Source: Treponema sp. | Lineage (GTDB): Bacteria > Spirochaetota > Spirochaetia > Treponematales > Treponemataceae | Length of the DNA: 12,749 nucleotides | Reading direction: 5' to 3' | Assembly: GCA_016290335.1 (NCBI GenBank) | Contig: JAEETM010000093.1 | Coordinates: 1 to 12,749, forward strand | Part shown: positions 1 through 6,325 of the stretch, one piece after another | How positions within the stretch are numbered: the stretch's first letter is position 1 | How the letters are laid out: every line of letters starts with the position of its first letter | Made by a program: the position numbers and the translations under genes | The notes under the pieces: model-generated | The model's input: only the letters and a program-made list of their open reading frames with translations | Told to the model about the DNA's origin: nothing | Database searches by the model: none

Positions 1-305
1 TTGTTCATCCGCACATCATTCGCTTCTTCAACAAATTTTCGAAACGCTGCATGATTGGGATCATAGTTATAACCAAGAATATGACACTTGGCAACATCTG
101 TTTTGCACGAAAGCTCAACGCCTTTTATAAATTTTATTTCGGCAGGTACAATGCGTTCCATTTCCAGCGCGCCGTCAATTGCGTCGTGATCTGTTACCGC
201 AAATGTAGTTATGCCGAGGCTTTGTATTTTTTTCAATAATTCCGGAATCGTATCCGTTCCATCCGAAACGACGGTATGCATGTGTAAGTCAACTTTTGAA
301 TTCAT
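1..305 (-). CDS. PHP-domain metal-dependent phosphoesterase, N-terminal part (runs off left edge)
   Basis: About 101 codons are visible from ATG at 305 to the window edge; the rest lies outside. The N-terminus reads MNSKVDLHMHTVVSDGT, the first metal-binding motif of the PHP (polymerase and histidinol phosphatase) family, and about 25 residues later comes FAVTDHD, the second motif with its His and Asp ligands. Free-standing PHP proteins hydrolyse phosphoesters such as nucleoside 3',5'-bisphosphates or histidinol phosphate in the cytoplasm with a multinuclear metal centre. Which substrate applies here cannot be told from the N-terminus. The start is well supported: AGGAGGA lies 5 bases upstream of the ATG (311-317). 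The gene stands apart from its neighbours, behind a 285-bp gene-free stretch, so it probably has its own promoter. Confidence 0.88.
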   Translation of the reverse strand, partial: MNSKVDLHMHTVVSDGTDTIPELLKKIQSLGITTFAVTDHDAIDGALEMERIVPAEIKFIKGVELSCKTDVAKCHILGYNYDPNHAAFRKFVEEANDVRMN

Positions 306-590
306 AGTGATCCTCCTAGTCTAAATGTACCCTTCATTTCAACATATCATTTATGTAACAAGCCGAAAAACATTATTGGTAAAGCAAATAATAGAGCAAG
401 TGATGTACCAGTCCGGGTCGAACCCTGCAACTGCACCGACATGCTCTATTATGCGGATTTTAAGTCCGGCGCAGCTCGTTTTTCGAGCAAGTACGCCGGA
501 CTACAGTAAATACTTTGCAGGAGGCGAACCCGAACGGCCGATATCCCGCAAATCATTGCTGTCATTAGGATTAGGTGGAGCAGGCAACCC
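306..590. other. Gene-free stretch with nested inverted repeats
   Basis: No convincing gene lies here. A long plus-strand frame crosses it but runs antisense into the 77-aa gene, and I judge it spurious. The part nearest the PHP gene holds its ribosome binding site. The centre (388-502) holds two strong inverted repeats, described separately. The part from 503 to 590 has a degenerate inverted copy of the 412-428 motif (at about 517-534) but no gene. Confidence 0.6.
388..502 (-). ncRNA. Structured element with tRNA-Leu-like anticodon arm; possible tRNA relic or unknown RNA
   Basis: Seen directly: an 11-bp perfect inverted repeat (388-398 with 442-452, ATAATAGAGCA and its complement) enclosing a small GGGT-CGA-ACCC hairpin (415-425), followed by a 9-bp perfect stem (463-471 with 494-502, AGTCCGGCG and its complement) that encloses a GCTCG-TTTTT-CGAGC hairpin (474-488). 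Read on the minus strand, the segment between the two elements contains GGACTTAAAATCC, identical to the anticodon arm of many tRNA-Leu(UAA) genes, and further along GCAGGGTTCGACCC, which resembles a T-arm. AGTCCGG and CCGGACT could even form a 7-bp acceptor stem, but the D- and T-arms do not fold canonically. It is not an intact tRNA. It may be a tRNA-derived relic, an old integration site, or an unrelated structured RNA or DNA element. Confidence 0.35.
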
Positions 591-824
591 CTATTTGAAA
601 CGTATGATTCCAAAATACAAGAGCACTATTATGATAGCAACTAACGCAATGTCCAGAAAAATGATACCGAAATTTCCACTTATCAGACACCAGACAAGTG
701 CGCCAAAGAATAATCCGGGCAAAAATGTTGCACCTATAGCCTGTGCCATTCTATTATTTTTCGCTTTTGTATAAGTATATATTCCGACTGCTATAGCAAC
801 CACAGGAATAAGCAAAATTTCCAT
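591..824 (-). CDS. Small integral membrane protein, 77 aa, unknown function
   Basis: I do not recognise a family. The protein has an N-terminal hydrophobic helix (about residues 2-18), a short basic stretch YTKAKNNR that is probably cytoplasmic, and two further hydrophobic stretches (about 27-47 and 51-73), ending in RFK. This suggests two or three membrane-spanning helices with little else. The start at 824 is preceded by only a weak GTGAGAAAT Shine-Dalgarno-like sequence. The gene lies about 110 bases downstream of the macrodomain gene on the same strand, so it could be a late member of that transcript or a separate gene. On the minus strand a TGCTATAGT extended -10-like element lies about 70 bases upstream of its start. 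Amino-acid composition is typical of a real small membrane protein. Confidence 0.6.
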   Translation of the reverse strand: MEILLIPVVAIAVGIYTYTKAKNNRMAQAIGATFLPGLFFGALVWCLISGNFGIIFLDIALVAIIIVLLYFGIIRFK

Positions 825-910
825 TATTTCTCACGCATACAATTTAATCCATTTGCTTGCTATTTGTTCGCCCTTGCATGACTACTATAGCACATTTTTT
901 TATGGTCGTG

Positions 911-927
911 GTCGCCATCATGGCGAC
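911..927. terminator. Small perfect hairpin just past the macrodomain gene
   Basis: GTCGCCA at 911-917 pairs with TGGCGAC at 921-927 around a 3-base loop, 7 bases past the macrodomain stop codon. The T-rich tail (ATTTTCTT) is on the plus strand. On the minus strand, the gene's own direction, there is no T-run, so as a terminator for that gene it is weak. It may serve for mRNA 3' stability. Confidence 0.35.
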
Positions 928-933
928 ATTTTC

Positions 934-2079
934 TTAAATGATTTCTAATCCGTAGCTTTCCAAAAGGTTATTTACTTCCCATACCGAACGCATATTGTGC
1001 TCAATGCAATATGAAATTACAAGATCGACAATCAGGCTGCGCGACAATGCAAACCCCGCAGCGTTCAACAGATCATTTGTTTCCTGCAGGTCCAATTGAA
1101 GGGCAAGGGCAAACCGTATGATTGTATATTTTCTGGGATGATAGTTCACATCGCTCAGTATTTTGGAAAAAAATTTTCGGTCATAGCCTGCCTTGCTGTA
1201 AACCAGCGGGGCTGTCATCTTTTTTTCATTCATGTAACATATCAGTTTCTTTGTGAAGGGGTCTTCGGGAACAAACTCTTCCTTGTCCGGTATGTCCTTG
1301 TTACTCTTTGGAACAGAGCTGATGGAATAATGTATCTTGGGAGCGCCCGGATCAATTGTCACCGTACTTCCATCGGGCATTGTAATTTCCCGAACCTGCA
1401 ATTGTTCCGCAAAGTAAGGTTTCACCGTCTGCGCAATCTGTAAGTTCTCTTTTGTTTTCTCGTCCAGTTGATACTGTGTTTTTACATATTCTGCCACGGT
1501 GTTGAACGATGCAGTTACCTTACCACCTATTTTTTTATGATACTGCGTTTTTACATATTCTGCCGCGGCCTTGAACGATGCAACTACCCTGGCACCTGTA
1601 TTATTATTTTCCTCGCCCGGATACAGCACCAAATAAATATCCAGCGCAACATTCTTGTCGGCCAGATAATACCGGCAGGTATCATAGGCAATTTGAAGTG
1701 CTGTCTCATAGGGAAAGTCGGTATAATGGAAAGAAAATACAGGAACAGCAACCGTTCTGCACTGATTCTCCACAGCCAGTTTTAGGGAATGTTGGTAACA
1801 GGAAGCCATCCATTTATCTTCATGTTCTGTACCGTTGCTCCACACCGGGGCCACTGTATGGATTATATATCTGGCGGGCAATTTGAACCCGGGCGTAAGC
1901 TTTGCTGCTCCTGTGGGGCAGCGCCCTGTCTTTCTGTAGTAATCCATTAATTCAGGGCCTGCTACTTTATGGATTGCATGGTTCAGGTTGCCGCCATCTT
2001 CTGCCTCGTTATTAATTACATTAACAATAGCATCTACCTTCAGCTTTGTTATATCACCAGAAATAAAATTCACACCCAT
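934..2079 (-). CDS. Macrodomain (ADP-ribose-binding) protein with C-terminal HTH-like domain
   Basis: 381 aa from ATG 2079. The N-terminal ~165 residues are a macrodomain, the fold that binds ADP-ribose and often removes it from proteins or O-acetyl-ADP-ribose: GDITKLKVDAIVN at 8-20 and HAIHKVAG at 34-41. The active-site loops diverge: NAAN reads NVIN, GGGG reads DGGN, the usual catalytic Asp before the G/HAIH motif is Asn, and the second phosphate loop (normally STGIYG-like) reads SFHYTD. It may therefore bind rather than hydrolyse. A 23-residue duplication (ASF...EYVKTQY, twice) forms the linker. The last ~105 residues resemble the helical, XRE-like domain found at the C-terminus of Clostridial macrodomain proteins. 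I chose Met at 2079 because GGAG sits 6 bases upstream; the upstream ATG at 2109 overlaps the previous gene by 16 bases and lacks a good binding site. Third gene of the ADP-ribose cassette. Confidence 0.88.
   Translation of the reverse strand: MGVNFISGDITKLKVDAIVNVINNEAEDGGNLNHAIHKVAGPELMDYYRKTGRCPTGAAKLTPGFKLPARYIIHTVAPVWSNGTEHEDKWMASCYQHSLKLAVENQCRTVAVPVFSFHYTDFPYETALQIAYDTCRYYLADKNVALDIYLVLYPGEENNNTGARVVASFKAAAEYVKTQYHKKIGGKVTASFNTVAEYVKTQYQLDEKTKENLQIAQTVKPYFAEQLQVREITMPDGSTVTIDPGAPKIHYSISSVPKSNKDIPDKEEFVPEDPFTKKLICYMNEKKMTAPLVYSKAGYDRKFFSKILSDVNYHPRKYTIIRFALALQLDLQETNDLLNAAGFALSRSLIVDLVISYCIEHNMRSVWEVNNLLESYGLEII
1471..1608 (-). repeat. Tandem duplication, 69-bp period, inside the macrodomain gene
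   Basis: Two copies of a ~57-bp core (beginning ATACTGTGTTTTTACATATT at 1471 and ATACTGCGTTTTTACATATT at 1540, plus strand) are spaced 69 bp apart, exactly 23 codons. They differ at about a dozen positions, so the duplication is not brand new. The frame is preserved, and the repeat encodes the EYVKTQY-containing linker between the macrodomain and the C-terminal domain. Confidence 0.85.
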
Positions 2080-2093
2080 AGCTCGCTCCAAAT

Positions 2094-2696
2094 CTATCTT
2101 GTCATCCATGGTGGTATTTCTTCTGTTGCCTCATCATTGTTGTATTTTTTAACATTGCTACTAAAATGACACTTGTAATCTTGTTTCCAGTCCGCCGCTT
2201 CTATCAATACGCTAATTAATTTGGCAAACGTGTTCCACTCTTTGGGAATTTCAACCCACGATTGGTATTCTCGTTTAATTTTTCCATACGTCTTCAAATA
2301 GTATTCATGTCCGTCTAAACCAGAAGGGTACTGTACATCTTTGGGTAGGCCTTCATTTACGATTTTATAAATAACAGGCATTTTTTCTTTAGGTATACAA
2401 ACCATCTGTGCTGGATTAATCTTCTGATACTCTTCAATAAAATGCCGTTGCTTAAAGATTTCTTCCAATCCCATATTTTGTGGCAGTTTATGTTTATTAC
2501 TGTAATCATGAATAAACTGAAGAAGCCTGTTTCTATTAAGCTTAAAGACCCAATATAGTTTTCCTGTTCCATCAGGCAACTGAATGACTTCGGAATAAAG
2601 AGATGGCGCAGACCGGGAACAAGTTTCTATTTGCAATGTCATGAGCAGGTCTTTGGGATCCATGCCGGTATTTAAAACGCATTCGAAATCAAGCAT
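2094..2696 (-). CDS. Unrecognised 200-aa protein between two ADP-ribose-handling genes
   Basis: I do not recognise a family. It is soluble, without signal peptide or membrane segment, and rich in charged and aromatic residues. Readable features are a beta-like LPDGTGKLYWVFKLNRNRLLQFI stretch (about 40-62), a central PKEKMPVIYKIVNEGLPKDV segment, and a C-terminal part with spaced aromatics (GHEYYLKTYGKIKREYQSW, then LISVLIEAADW), followed by a polar tail. The start is good: ATG 2696 has GGTGA 4 bases upstream. It begins 12 bases after the ADP-ribosylglycohydrolase stop, and the macrodomain gene follows at once, so the three are almost certainly co-transcribed. By context it should act on or sense ADP-ribose or NAD. 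I see no ADP-ribosyltransferase signature (no R-S-E or H-Y-E arrangement that convinces me) and no DarT-like features. Confidence 0.8.
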   Translation of the reverse strand: MLDFECVLNTGMDPKDLLMTLQIETCSRSAPSLYSEVIQLPDGTGKLYWVFKLNRNRLLQFIHDYSNKHKLPQNMGLEEIFKQRHFIEEYQKINPAQMVCIPKEKMPVIYKIVNEGLPKDVQYPSGLDGHEYYLKTYGKIKREYQSWVEIPKEWNTFAKLISVLIEAADWKQDYKCHFSSNVKKYNNDEATEEIPPWMTR

Positions 2697-2708
2697 ATGC
2701 TCACCATA

Positions 2709-3590
2709 TCATTTTTCTTTGCCCAGACACTTTTCAAATTTACCGCAAAGGTCTGCAATCCATTCTTTTTTTGCAAGCTGATTAATCCACTCTTCCGGAA
2801 TACCTCGCTCGCCGCCAACTCCGTAAATAATTCCCGCCAATCCTCCGGCAACGGCAGCCACGGTGTCGGTGTCGTCGCCCAAGTTCACTGCCAATAAAAT
2901 ACATTCACGAAAGCTGCTGCTATTCAGGTTGCACCACAAAGCAGCTTCCAGCGTATCAACCACATAACCGGTGCTTTTGATTTCGTCACGGGTCAAATCC
3001 TTTAATATTGGCAAACGCTCAAATGTGGATTGCTTCATGCCGAAACAGTTATAAATTTCTTCCAGCGTTTTGCCATGAAACAACTGTCTTGCAATGTACA
3101 CATACACGCGGCAGGCCGCTATTGAAATTTCATGGGCGTGAGTCAGGCTGCTGACAGCATTTACCGTTTCATAATCACAATCCAAAAAGGCTAATGGCAA
3201 AATGCGCATCAGGGAACCGTTGCCATTATCCCATTCCGCTGTACCCCCACACTGCTCTGCAGGGATTCCCTGTACATAACGCTGGATAGCGTTACGGGTA
3301 GCGCGCCCGATATCAAACAACTCTCCGTAAGGAGTAAACTCACCGTCATTCACCCAGCGGACAAAGTTTTTCATAATATCATCTGTATCAATTTCTCCAA
3401 GACGGGCGATGCTTTCCACCGTCGCCAACATCATGGAGCTGTCATCTGACCATGACCCGGCAGGCAGATCATATGTGCCATAACCAATCATATCGGAAAC
3501 TTTAAATGAATCGCGTGGATTAAACTCAACTGGTACGCCCATTGCGTCGCCAACGATTAAACCCATGAGGCCATTATATATCTTTGACAT
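2709..3590 (-). CDS. ADP-ribosylglycohydrolase (DraG/ARH family)
   Basis: 293 aa, the usual length of a single-domain ADP-ribosylglycohydrolase. These all-helical, binuclear-Mg enzymes remove ADP-ribose from protein side chains or other acceptors in the cytoplasm. All diagnostic motifs are present: GLIVGDAMGVPVEF-like start (residues 10-23, with Gly-Asp), SWSDDSSMM at 46-54 carrying the first metal Asp pair, GNGSLMRI at 123-130, LTHAHE at 149-154, and LGDDTDTVAAVAGGLAG at 238-253 carrying the second metal cluster (Asp239, Asp240, Asp242). It therefore looks catalytically intact. The start is ATG 3590 with GAGG 6 bases upstream. It is the first gene of a three-gene cassette. A weak promoter-like pair precedes it: TATAAG at 3619-3624 and TGGAAA at 3643-3648, minus strand. 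The acceptor (Arg, Ser, DNA, RNA or small molecule) cannot be told from sequence. Confidence 0.93.
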   Translation of the reverse strand: MSKIYNGLMGLIVGDAMGVPVEFNPRDSFKVSDMIGYGTYDLPAGSWSDDSSMMLATVESIARLGEIDTDDIMKNFVRWVNDGEFTPYGELFDIGRATRNAIQRYVQGIPAEQCGGTAEWDNGNGSLMRILPLAFLDCDYETVNAVSSLTHAHEISIAACRVYVYIARQLFHGKTLEEIYNCFGMKQSTFERLPILKDLTRDEIKSTGYVVDTLEAALWCNLNSSSFRECILLAVNLGDDTDTVAAVAGGLAGIIYGVGGERGIPEEWINQLAKKEWIADLCGKFEKCLGKEK

Positions 3591-3653
3591 GGTTAACCTC
3601 GTCCTTACTATCTTCAGTCTTATAATAATTTCAAAAAATTATTTTCCATTTGT

Positions 3654-4136
3654 TCATTCTTTGCTGCTCAATGGATCCGGCCCAAACTGATTAGGGCCTT
3701 TTGTTCCCTTAAAGAAAATCAAATAAAAACTAAGAACAAAATTTATCATTGGTATGAAAAATCCAATACACCACCAACCCGGGCAATTCAAGTCATGTAA
3801 ACGCCGGATTGAAAGCATAAAGGCCGGAATAATAGGCAGCGCGGAAACCAGAATTCCCAGTGCAGCAATCGCTCCGCTGCCCAACTTGTTAGCAATAACA
3901 GAAAGTATAATTGCAACAACTATAACTGCCACCGCTACTGTTATACTACGCAATATATATCGTTTTCTATTTAGGCGATTATCATAGCGCAGAAACATGC
4001 TCTTGATATCAATATCTGGCATGTATAGTTCCCCATCACCTTCTCCTGTCTTTGTCTCCGACTGTTCTGATGATTGATAAGGAAATTTTGATGGTTTATA
4101 AGGAAAAATCGTGTCTCCGTTTTTTCTGGCCTTCAT
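3654..4136 (-). CDS. DUF805 family membrane protein
   Basis: 160 aa. The C-terminal ~115 residues match the DUF805 family (E. coli YhaH/YhaI type): a short FLRYDNRLNRKRYI lead, three hydrophobic helices (about 62-82, 88-110, 121-142), the conserved RRLHDLNCPGWW between helices two and three (111-122), and the C-terminal GTKGPNQFGPDP signature (144-155). Its function is unknown; the protein sits in the cytoplasmic membrane. The N-terminal 45 residues are hydrophilic and low in complexity. The start ATG 4136 has AGGAG 5 bases upstream. The frame stays open upstream for 18 codons and encodes a Cys-rich FCNEDGKCSLCESG stretch without a usual start codon, which hints at a lost or frameshifted zinc-ribbon N-terminus. 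It lies 78 bases after the flotillin stop, in the same direction, and is probably co-transcribed with it. Confidence 0.85.
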   Translation of the reverse strand: MKARKNGDTIFPYKPSKFPYQSSEQSETKTGEGDGELYMPDIDIKSMFLRYDNRLNRKRYILRSITVAVAVIVVAIILSVIANKLGSGAIAALGILVSALPIIPAFMLSIRRLHDLNCPGWWCIGFFIPMINFVLSFYLIFFKGTKGPNQFGPDPLSSKE

Positions 4137-4214
4137 AGCAGCTCCTGATTCGCACAGCGAACATTTACCATCTTCATTGCAAAAGAACGCTCAAAATTTG
4201 TTAATCTGAGATTT

Positions 4215-5735
4215 CTATTTTGTTTCCTCGGTTTCAGCCTTGGCTTTATCTTCTGCCACCTTTTCCGCAATATCAGCAATCTTGTCTGCCGCATCTTTGC
4301 CCACGTTTTCCAAGCCGGTAACATTAATATTCCGGTTTACTTTTGCGTCATAGGTGTCGGCTTTGGCAATCTCTGCCAGGTCAATTCCGGTTGCCTCTTT
4401 TATGGTTTGGAATGTCCGTGCCATCACCAGCGGCACATTTTCCGCCACAGAGCTGGCCCCGGCTGCAGTAGAGCCAAACACGGTCACCTTATCAATACTG
4501 GACAGCGGTTTTGCGATTTCCGCCGCAACCTGCGGTACAATACGGATCGCCATTTCTGCCATGGCCGCCTGCCCGTATTTTTTCATAGCTTCCGCCCGCT
4601 TATCCATCGCTGCCGCTTCTGCCTCGCCTTTTGCCTGGATGGCCGCTGCTTCCGCTTCACCCTTCAGCCGGATGGCGTCAGCCTCTGCCTGCCCTTTCGC
4701 CCGGATGGCTTCCGCAATTTTCTGCTGTTCGTACAGTTCTGCTTCCGCATCCCGCTGGCGTTTTGCCAGTTCCGCAGCAGCCTTCTGCTCTATCGCGTAA
4801 CGTTCTGCTTCAGCCTGCTTCTTAATCTCTGCGGCCAGCATCTGCTCTTTTACCGTTACTTCTTTCTGTTTCAGTTCAGCCTGCCGTTCCGCTTTGGCAA
4901 TTTCCGCATTGACCGTGGCGGTCTGGATGGTCTTCATCTGTTCCTGACGCTGGATTTCATAGGCCGCGTCAGCTTCTGCCTGTTTAACATCTGCCTGCCG
5001 TTTCAATTCAGAGCGTTTAATGGCAAGCTCATTCTGCCGTTCAGCGATTTCCGTATCCGCTTTAACCCTGGCTTCGTTGGCCGTCTTGTCCGCTTCCGCC
5101 TGTACAATTTTAACGTCGCGCTCCGCATTGGCTTTGGCAATTGCAGCATCCTTTTTAATTTTTGACGTATTATCCATACCCAAGTCGCGGATCAGTCCGT
5201 TTTCATCCGTTACATTCTGAATGTTGCAGGACAGGATTTCGATGCCTAGCTTTTTCATGTCGATGGCTGCTTTGTTCAACACCTGGTCAGAGAAAGAGTC
5301 CCTGTCCGTATTGATGTCTTTCAGTGTCAGCGTACCAACGATTTCACGCATATTGCCTTCCAGCGAGTCCTGAAGTTCATTGGCGATTTCATCAGGATTT
5401 TTGTTCAGGAAGTTCTTCGCTGCCAGACGGATGCCCTCCGGCGTGCGTTCCACTTGTACCTTGGCAACAGCGTCTACAGATACATTAATAAAATCGTTGG
5501 TGGGTACAGGCTGGCCCGTTTTAATATCAACGCTCATCTGCCCCAGATACAGGTTATCAATCCGTTCCAAGAACGGGATGCGGATACCGCCCTGCCCTTT
5601 CAAAATCCGAGGTTCTTTTGTCCAGCCGGAAATAATCAGCGCTACGTTCGGCGGTGCTTTTACATACGTCTGAGTAATTCCGATAACCAACAAGATTACA
5701 ATGATAAGTCCTAACAAAGCAAGTCCAACTGTCAT
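4215..5735 (-). CDS. floT: Flotillin-like SPFH-domain membrane scaffold protein
   Basis: 506 aa, typical of bacterial flotillins (FloT/YuaG type). These proteins anchor in the cytoplasmic membrane, oligomerise and organise functional membrane microdomains. A single N-terminal hydrophobic anchor (about 4-20) is followed by the SPFH (band 7) domain (about 25-190; TKEPRILKGQGGIRIPFLERI is characteristic). Then comes a long Ala/Glu/Lys-rich coiled coil (about 195-390) with flotillin EA repeats such as KGEAEAAAIQAKGEAEAAAM. The C-terminal region (about 390-506) contains VPLVMARTFQTIKEATGID. GGAG lies 10 bases before ATG 5735. An extended -10 promoter (5800-5808) within a repeated element lies about 65 bases upstream. 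Bacillus flotillins are often paired with an NfeD-like protein; here the neighbour is a DUF805 protein instead. The symbol is by family resemblance. Confidence 0.93.
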   Translation of the reverse strand: MTVGLALLGLIIVILLVIGITQTYVKAPPNVALIISGWTKEPRILKGQGGIRIPFLERIDNLYLGQMSVDIKTGQPVPTNDFINVSVDAVAKVQVERTPEGIRLAAKNFLNKNPDEIANELQDSLEGNMREIVGTLTLKDINTDRDSFSDQVLNKAAIDMKKLGIEILSCNIQNVTDENGLIRDLGMDNTSKIKKDAAIAKANAERDVKIVQAEADKTANEARVKADTEIAERQNELAIKRSELKRQADVKQAEADAAYEIQRQEQMKTIQTATVNAEIAKAERQAELKQKEVTVKEQMLAAEIKKQAEAERYAIEQKAAAELAKRQRDAEAELYEQQKIAEAIRAKGQAEADAIRLKGEAEAAAIQAKGEAEAAAMDKRAEAMKKYGQAAMAEMAIRIVPQVAAEIAKPLSSIDKVTVFGSTAAGASSVAENVPLVMARTFQTIKEATGIDLAEIAKADTYDAKVNRNINVTGLENVGKDAADKIADIAEKVAEDKAKAETEETK

Positions 5736-5794
5736 GATGATACACTCCTTTCACGGTTACTTTTGACATTTGGTCATTTGGTTCGATTGTCTTG

Positions 5795-5911
5795 TATATA
5801 TTATATCACGTTATGCGTCCAAAAATTTCCCCCGTCAAGCCCCTCATGGCGTCTGCGTTTCAGCATTTTCACTCTTCTCGATGCGCTTCCTGTCTGGGTT
5901 TGATGAGAACC
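5795..5911 (-). repeat. Dispersed promoter-bearing repeat, copy 1
   Basis: This stretch matches 6980-7095 over roughly 115 bases with small gaps. The best conserved block is TGCGTCCAAAAAT-T-TCCCCCG (plus strand, from 5814), followed by CATGGC, GTTTCAGC and TTTTCACTC. On the minus strand the element ends in TGATATAAT, an extended -10 promoter. It sits directly upstream of the flotillin gene and points at it. Confidence 0.75.
5800..5808 (-). promoter_or_regulatory. Extended -10 promoter upstream of flotillin
   Basis: The minus strand reads TGATATAAT, a TGn extended -10 with a perfect TATAAT hexamer, 65 bases upstream of the flotillin ATG. No good -35 lies 16-18 bases upstream, as is tolerated with an extended -10. 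The same arrangement recurs upstream of the HNH gene. Confidence 0.6.
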
Positions 5912-5931
5912 TTATCTGCATCTTTTCATTT

Positions 5932-6159
5932 TTATTTTTCCATAAACCAGCGCCCTTCTTCGTTGAACAACTTTACCTCCTTGCCTCGTATCCGGCAGAT
6001 GTACCGGATACCCAATCCTCCGGCTTTCAAAGATGCTGCCCTCCTTACGTCCAGTACCCTGTCTATTTCAAAAACGCGCCCGTCTTCCCAAACGATAGCC
6101 TTGGGTTGGATATTACCATCTAAGTCAAAGGCCGCTATCACTTCTAAATTAATCTTCAT
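5932..6159 (-). CDS. 75-aa protein of the kind found beside Y-family DNA polymerases
   Basis: 75 aa, MKINLEVIAAFDLDG at the start, EIDRVLDVRRAASLKAGG at 31-48, and RYICRIRGKEVKLFNEEGRWFMEK at the end. From memory, small proteins with this DRVLDV...RYxCRIxGK...RWF pattern are common in Firmicutes next to umuC/dinB-like genes; their function is unknown. The mostly beta-strand pattern suggests a small beta-barrel-like fold. A longer frame extends upstream to 6252, but its extra residues do not look like protein, and ATG 6159 has AGGTGA 6 bases upstream, so I chose the shorter form. The AGGTGA itself contains the stop codon of the preceding polymerase fragment, so translation of the two is coupled. 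That coupling fits an ancestral polymerase/small-protein operon. Confidence 0.75.
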   Translation of the reverse strand: MKINLEVIAAFDLDGNIQPKAIVWEDGRVFEIDRVLDVRRAASLKAGGLGIRYICRIRGKEVKLFNEEGRWFMEK

Positions 6160-6164
6160 GGCAA

Positions 6165-6317
6165 TCACCTGAAATAACTGTATGGATGTATTGTATGTTC
6201 CTCTTTCGGGTTGAACCAGGTCAGCTTGGAATCTAACAAGGCTGATGCCCACAAAACTGCGTCACGCCCATACCAGAAGCGGATATCATCAATCGTTCTT
6301 TCTATCTGTTCCTGCAC
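6165..6317 (-). pseudogene. C-terminal fragment of a Y-family DNA polymerase (UmuC/DinB-like)
   Basis: A 50-codon frame (GTG 6317 to TGA 6165) reads EQIERTIDDIRFWYGRDAVL at its start, then LLDSKLTWFNPKEEHTIHPY near its end. This strongly resembles the extreme C-terminus of Gram-positive Y-family translesion polymerases, where a D-I-R-x-R-Y-G segment is followed by FNPKxDHxIHPxSYF. Palm, finger and thumb domains are missing and are not found upstream, where the HNH gene lies instead. A TAA stop closes the frame 7 codons before the GTG. AGGCGG precedes the GTG by 10 bases, so the piece could still be translated as a small protein coupled to the 75-aa gene. I read it as a truncated relic; a functional micro-protein is the alternative. 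Confidence 0.55.
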
Positions 6318-6325
6318 CGTAAGAT

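Noticed and set aside
412..502. Intact tRNA-Leu gene on the minus strand
   Set aside because: The anticodon arm and a possible acceptor stem are present, but the T-arm lacks its 3' strand and the D-arm is abnormal. I keep it only as a tRNA-like element.
325..774. 149-codon plus-strand open frame
   Set aside because: It crosses the inverted-repeat region and then runs antisense through the 77-aa membrane gene. It has no ribosome binding site, and its composition (many Pro, Ser, Arg in tRNA-like sequence) is typical of a spurious frame.
1471..1608. CRISPR-like repeat
   Set aside because: There are only two copies, inside a coding region and in frame; no array or spacer pattern exists anywhere in the window.
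934..3590. A DarTG toxin-antitoxin system
   Set aside because: A macrodomain is present, but no DarT-like ADP-ribosyltransferase is visible in the neighbouring 200-aa protein, and the macrodomain architecture (C-terminal HTH) differs from DarG as I know it.
4354..5165. Long plus-strand open frames opposite flotillin
   Set aside because: They are shadows of the repetitive Ala/Glu/Lys codons of the flotillin coiled coil; their products are Cys/Phe/Arg-rich and resemble no protein.
5792..6172. Plus-strand frames starting MYILYHVMRPKISP and MRPKISPAK
   Set aside because: Their similarity to each other comes from the duplicated promoter element read on the wrong strand, not from a protein family.
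6160..6252. N-terminal extension of the 75-aa gene to 106 aa
   Set aside because: The extra residues are the out-of-frame reading of the polymerase fragment, and AGGTGA directly precedes the internal ATG at 6159.
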